Positions 60,709 to 64,000 of a stretch of DNA of 64,000 bases are shown here, piece after piece. Position 1 is the first letter of the stretch; every line of letters starts with the position of its first letter. The stretch covers positions 4,774,001-4,838,000 of the forward strand of contig NZ_JAUSWW010000001.1 in NCBI RefSeq assembly GCF_030815415.1, given 5' to 3'. The notes under the pieces were generated by a model. That model was not told the origin of the DNA. It did no database searches and saw only the letters and a program-made list of their open reading frames with translations. This DNA is from Streptomyces canus (GTDB taxonomy: Bacteria; Actinomycetota; Actinomycetes; Streptomycetales; Streptomycetaceae). A program made the translations under genes and the position numbers.

Positions 60709-60757
60709 ACGCAGCCCAACACCCAACCACCACAGTTGGATGGCGTGTTGGCGGGTG
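60685..60757. repeat. Dispersed repeat, copy B
   Basis: CCCATGAACGCAGGTGAACG at the start and CCACAGTTGGATGGCGTGTTGG at the end, matching copy A at 48531-48605. CCAACAC/GTGTTGG arms could form a terminator for the preceding gene, whose last codons it includes. Confidence 0.6.
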
Positions 60758-60860
60758 TGCCAGACACGGCGACTTGCAGCACACGCGTGGCGCCTTGAGG
60801 GTTGCAGCCAATGTCGGCAAAGAAGCTCACCACAGCCCTTCGCTGCGCTAGAAGTCTTCC

Positions 60861-61274
60861 GTGCGTAGTCTCCTGCAAAGGCTCGTCGAGACCCGCGCGT
60901 GGCGGGTCGCTCGGGTGGTGGCCTACACCCTGGCAGGCCTGATCAGCGTGGTGATCTTCGTCGTCCTCCCGGTCATAGCCCAGCTCAGTGGAGGGGACGA
61001 TGATGACGAGGGTCCGCCCGATGGTTCTGCAACACCATCCGCCACGTTCACGCCAGTCCGCTGGACGTATCAGGGCGATGAGTGCGCAGACGGGTGGTCA
61101 TCAGACTCCATCGGCCGTCAGGGCGCTTGTAGCCATCACGGGGGCGTCGTCTCCGTGTTTGAAGGAGCCGACGGAACAGTCCTCAGGTGCGGGGACGACG
61201 AGCACACGCCTCGCCCAGACGAACAACAACAGCAGATCGACGACTACGGGCACGTGCTCTGCGTGTTCCGGTGA
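60861..61274 (+). CDS. DUF3761-like membrane-anchored protein
   Basis: A 137-residue protein: a basic N-terminus, one hydrophobic helix (AYTLAGLISVVIFVVLPVIA), an acidic linker GGDDDDEG, then CADGWSSDSIGRQGACSHHG, the CxDG.S.S...G.CS.HGGV pattern of DUF3761, probably outside the membrane. GTG 60861 has no strong ribosome site. Function is unknown. Confidence 0.6.
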   Translation: MRSLLQRLVETRAWRVARVVAYTLAGLISVVIFVVLPVIAQLSGGDDDDEGPPDGSATPSATFTPVRWTYQGDECADGWSSDSIGRQGACSHHGGVVSVFEGADGTVLRCGDDEHTPRPDEQQQQIDDYGHVLCVFR

Positions 61275-61465
61275 CACGGGGTTCTTGCACGGGTGGCCAC
61301 CGCCGCACCACAAGCGCACCAGATCGAGCGGAGAACCACGGTGACAGCCGCTGAGGCCGACAGGGCAGCGTCCAAGCTGGCGGACTCGATCGCTGCTCGT
61401 CTCCGCCAGTGGAGCTGACGCTTACAGGACCGTTTGAGCGGAACACCCGAGGCGATGATGTCTCC

Positions 61466-62098
61466 ATGAGCAGCTGGGGAGAGCTGGCGGGCGAGACGGC
61501 CAGTGCGCTGATCGGGACGTTAGCCGGCGGAGCAATCGCGGTGTACGTGGCACGTTGGCAAACCGCGAAGTCTATCGAGGCTCAAGTATCAGTTGCAGCT
61601 TCGCAAGAGGTTGCCAGTGCGGCGTTGGCACGCAGTCAATGGACCCAGCAGCGCTCTGCCGAAGCTGCTCAGCGACTGTTGGAACGACTCGCTGCACTCT
61701 ATGCACGGCTACCGTCGCTGCCGGACGTGGCTCTGAATGAACCGCAGCTGAGTGCGGAGGCTCGCGAACGGTGTGCGGAGGCCCTCGAATCCATCCGCCA
61801 CGGTATGCAAACAGACCTTCTGTCCATCGAGAACGATCAGGTCCGCGCGCGATTCAGGACTCTGGTGAAGCTGGGCTTCGATGTCGCATGGCGAGGCATT
61901 GGGCAGGGAAACCGTGAGCGTCAGATCCGAGACGTACGTGGTTATCTTCGCTACGTGCAGCTCACTCTGGAGGCAGTCATCGACGGAAGTCCTTTACCGG
62001 ATCCCTGTGTGCCACCCGTACTCGACCGGAGTGACGGCGATGCCTGGGTACCTCCAAGCGTGCCCTGGCACTGGCGCGACCCAGCCGACGGCAGCTGA
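61466..62098 (+). CDS. Membrane-anchored helical protein of unknown function
   Basis: A 210-residue protein. A Gly/Ala-rich N-terminal helix (ASALIGTLAGGAIAVYVARW) is followed by a predicted coiled coil (AAQRLLERLAALYARL) and a C-terminal Pro/Trp-rich tail. Same overall plan as the protein at 60136. ATG 61466 was chosen at the start of the hydrophobic segment; 61409 is an in-frame alternative without a ribosome site. Confidence 0.55.
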   Translation: MSSWGELAGETASALIGTLAGGAIAVYVARWQTAKSIEAQVSVAASQEVASAALARSQWTQQRSAEAAQRLLERLAALYARLPSLPDVALNEPQLSAEARERCAEALESIRHGMQTDLLSIENDQVRARFRTLVKLGFDVAWRGIGQGNRERQIRDVRGYLRYVQLTLEAVIDGSPLPDPCVPPVLDRSDGDAWVPPSVPWHWRDPADGS

Positions 62099-62389
62099 CC
62101 CGCGGGCAGGGCCGCCTGCGGGCGCCCGTTATCGGGTTGGATGTTGGTGGGTGACATCTACGGCTGCATCAACGACGGCGGACGGCAGCGATTCTGTGTA
62201 GGTGTCAGTTCGAGCGCCGTTACAGCGACGCGGGTAGCGGCGCGATCGAACTCCAAAAGCGGGTGTCGCAAGGTGCCGTCGACAAAGCCGGCGCCTAGCC
62301 ACGGCGTGGTTTGGGTCGCAACTTGCACCTCCAGTACGGCGTGTTCGCCAGCAGAGTGAAGCTTCCCCGTGATCTTGGACACTCGATGC

Positions 62390-63283
62390 TTACGCCACGA
62401 GGGCGTGTTGTTGTTCCAGACGCTGCCGGGTCTCCAGCGGAGTGAGGTAGCCCCAGAGCGGATGGCGGCGCAGGCGCTGCCGGTTGTAGAAGGTCTCGAC
62501 GAAAGCGAAGATGTCCGCGCGGGCGCTGGCACGGTCGGGCCAGCGGCGGGTTCCGAGCTCCGCCTTCAGTAGAGCGAAGAACGACTCGGCGGCGGCGTTG
62601 TCGAAGCATGAGCCGGTGCGGCCCATGCTCTGCCGTAGTCCCAACTGGCGTATTTCACACCGTAGTTCGTCCGAGGTGTATTCACTGCCGCGGTCCGAAT
62701 GCACGATGCAGCCGGGCTGGAGCCGGCCACGTCCGGCAGCCATGCCCAGTGCGTCCACGACCAAGGATGCGCGGTGGTGGTCGGCCATCGAGTAGCCGAC
62801 GATCTCGCGGGTTGCGAGGTCCAGCCAGGTCGCCAGATACAGCCAGCCCTCGTCGGTGGGGATGTAGGTGATGTCGCCGACGAGCTTCACCCCGGGCGCC
62901 GGTGCGGTGAAGTCGCGGGCGATCAGATCCGGGGCGGGCACCGCCCTTTTGGCCGGGCGGGTCAGACCCTTTCGCCTGCGCCGTGTGACGCCGCTGATGC
63001 CGCGTTCACGCATGACGCGCTCGATCCGTTTGCGGTTCACGCGGTGTCCGAGCCGGCGCAGTCCGGCGTGGATGCGCGGCACTCCGTAGGCGCCGCGGGA
63101 GGCGAGGTGCAGCACGGTGATCTCGTGCGCCAGGACATCGTCCGCGGCCTGCTTCGCCCGCCTGGTCTTCTCACCGGCCAGCCATGCGTAGAAGGAGGAG
63201 CGGGCCACCTTCAGCAGCCGGCACAGCAGAGCAACATGGTGGGTGGTCTTCTCCGCCTCGATGAACGCGTACACCTGGCTCAT
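62390..63283 (-). CDS. IS3-family transposase OrfB
   Basis: A 297-residue integrase-core protein. The N-terminal HTH_21 segment (SRGAYGVPRIHAGLRRLGH) precedes the DDE core: WLYLATWLDLATREIVG (first Asp), IVHSDRGSEYTS (second Asp) and FFALLKAELG with the Glu. It overlaps orfA by four bases; IS3 elements normally make an OrfAB fusion by -1 frameshifting. Confidence 0.93.
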   Translation of the reverse strand: MSQVYAFIEAEKTTHHVALLCRLLKVARSSFYAWLAGEKTRRAKQAADDVLAHEITVLHLASRGAYGVPRIHAGLRRLGHRVNRKRIERVMRERGISGVTRRRRKGLTRPAKRAVPAPDLIARDFTAPAPGVKLVGDITYIPTDEGWLYLATWLDLATREIVGYSMADHHRASLVVDALGMAAGRGRLQPGCIVHSDRGSEYTSDELRCEIRQLGLRQSMGRTGSCFDNAAAESFFALLKAELGTRRWPDRASARADIFAFVETFYNRQRLRRHPLWGYLTPLETRQRLEQQHALVA

Positions 63284-63585
63284 CGATCGCTCTCCTTCGC
63301 GAAGAAGACCGCCGCTTTTCGCAGCACCTCAATCGTCTCCGCCTGCTCGGCGGCCAGCCTCCGCAACCGGCGCAGCTCTTCACGCTCGGCCGTCGTCAGC
63401 TCTCCCGGCGCCCCCTGCCCGCGGTCGATCTCATCCTGCTTGACCCAGTTCCGCAGGCCCTCGGCGCTGACCCCGAGCTGCCGGGCCACCTCGGTGACGG
63501 TCTTCCCGGAGGAACGCACGAGAGCGACTGCGTCCCGTTTGAACTCCTCCGTGTACCGCCTGCTGCGGTTGCTCTTACTTCCCAC
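63280..63585 (-). CDS. IS3-family transposase OrfA
   Basis: A 101-residue protein with a helix-turn-helix (YTEEFKRDAVALVRSSGKTV then VARQLGVSAEGLRNWVKQ) and a C-terminal leucine-zipper-like helix (LRRLRRLAAEQAETIEVLRK). Directs binding to the IS ends and multimerisation. Confidence 0.93.
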   Translation of the reverse strand: MGSKSNRSRRYTEEFKRDAVALVRSSGKTVTEVARQLGVSAEGLRNWVKQDEIDRGQGAPGELTTAEREELRRLRRLAAEQAETIEVLRKAAVFFAKESDR

Positions 63586-63750
63586 CTGGCACTACTTCCT
63601 CTGGAACTCACGTCCCAGTCTCCAGGTGTCCACGATCAAGGGGAAGGTTCAGAGTGACCTACACCCTCCGCTGCAGAGACGGTTGGAGCAGGTGCCGCAT
63701 TCGCCAAATAGACTCGACAGCGTGCCAACCTGCTGACACAGTCATGCTCC

Positions 63751-64000
63751 ATGAACACGGACATGCAGACTGCCGTAATCTGGTCTGGAATCTTTAGTGA
63801 CGCAAACTATTTTGGTCGCTACCTTCGAGACGTAACGCGCCGCGGTGATGATCCGTTGAATTCCGTGTTGGCTTTCTGTATGGCGCCTTATTTCTCACTC
63901 GCCATGCACGAATCTCTGCAAAAGGCGGGGAAGATCGATGCAAACATCTCCGCAGCATTCGAAGAGGGTACGATCACGATTGGTGCCCGGTCTCGGCATT
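63751..64000 (+). CDS. Unrecognised protein, 5' part only
   Basis: An open frame from ATG 63751 to the window edge (83 codons), reading MNTDMQTAVIWSGIFSDANY and FCMAPYFSLAMHESLQKAG. GC is lower than in core genes and codon use is plausible. An in-frame ATG at 63763 is possible; neither has a clear ribosome site. No family recognised. Confidence 0.5.
   Translation, partial: MNTDMQTAVIWSGIFSDANYFGRYLRDVTRRGDDPLNSVLAFCMAPYFSLAMHESLQKAGKIDANISAAFEEGTITIGARSRH

Larger units (their letters stand above)
62357..63651 (-). mobile_element. IS3-family insertion sequence
   Basis: Terminal inverted repeats begin TGAA(G/C)CTTCCCC and continue TGATC.TGGACAC with three mismatches over 26 bases. The TG...CA ends, two overlapping orfs and a 3-bp GAG target duplication (62354-62356 and 63652-63654) all fit IS3. 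Length 1295 bp; looks complete. Confidence 0.9.
62158..63752 (-). pseudogene. Small gene interrupted by the IS3 element
   Basis: Downstream of the IS the minus frame reads SAGEHAVLEVQVATQTTPWL through LEFDRAATRVAVTALELTP to a stop at 62158. Removing the IS and one GAG duplication joins this in frame to a leader from ATG 63752 ending EGVGH. The restored product would be about 100 residues with no known family. The upstream exon has weaker coding bias and its ATG overlaps a divergent ATG. Confidence 0.35.

Overview
The window is a high-GC actinobacterial chromosome segment, almost certainly Streptomyces. The signs are strong third-position GC bias, GTG starts, a wblA gene, and a gene order that I recall from S. 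coelicolor around SCO3556-SCO3580 and that also parallels M. tuberculosis Rv3659c-Rv3683. Everything here was read by eye, so family assignments rest on recognised motifs and synteny and not on a search.

Region 1 (1-30,400) is conserved core. In order it holds: the start of a tad/cpaF-type ATPase and ssd; a HAD phosphatase; a candidate Ms1/scr3559-type 6S-like RNA; a degenerate Fic-family protein; a CooC-like ATPase; a lipoprotein with a deacetylase-like fold; a SulP transporter fused to a beta-carbonic anhydrase; acs; nhaA; a holin-X-type membrane protein and an alpha/beta hydrolase; a MarP-like membrane protease; a CoA-type NUDIX; nth; crp; a nucleotidyltransferase; a metallo-beta-lactamase/NUDIX/RidA/DUF4177 run; two ArsA/Get3-like ATPases; wblA; a class A penicillin-binding protein; a GatB/YqeY protein; a metallophosphoesterase; a membrane protein; and tRNA-Pro(CGG). 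The themes are redox and acetate metabolism, envelope homeostasis and DNA repair. Many starts look leaderless.

Region 2 (30,452-49,357) is an integrated actinomycete integrative and conjugative element (AICE, pSAM2-like) in the 3' end of tRNA-Pro, bounded by a 57-bp direct repeat. It has int, xis, a RepSA-type initiator (with ATC where the start codon should be), small Spd-type spread proteins, an FtsK/SpoIIIE Tra protein, a KorSA-type GntR repressor, a Pif-like NUDIX and an ATP-binding protein. Five copies of a shared operator motif suggest one repressor circuit. Cargo is a pentapeptide-repeat membrane protein and a complete type I restriction-modification operon with a coupled XRE regulator.

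Region 3 (49,358-64,000) is an accretion zone of scrambled mobile DNA beyond the element. It contains an integrase remnant, a truncated TPR regulator, an IS1380-type transposase gene interrupted after its second codon by a full group II intron, an ISAs1-type IS, several small membrane-anchored proteins of unknown function, a large PIN-domain protein, and an IS3-family element with a 3-bp target duplication that appears to interrupt a small gene. The window ends inside an unrecognised gene.
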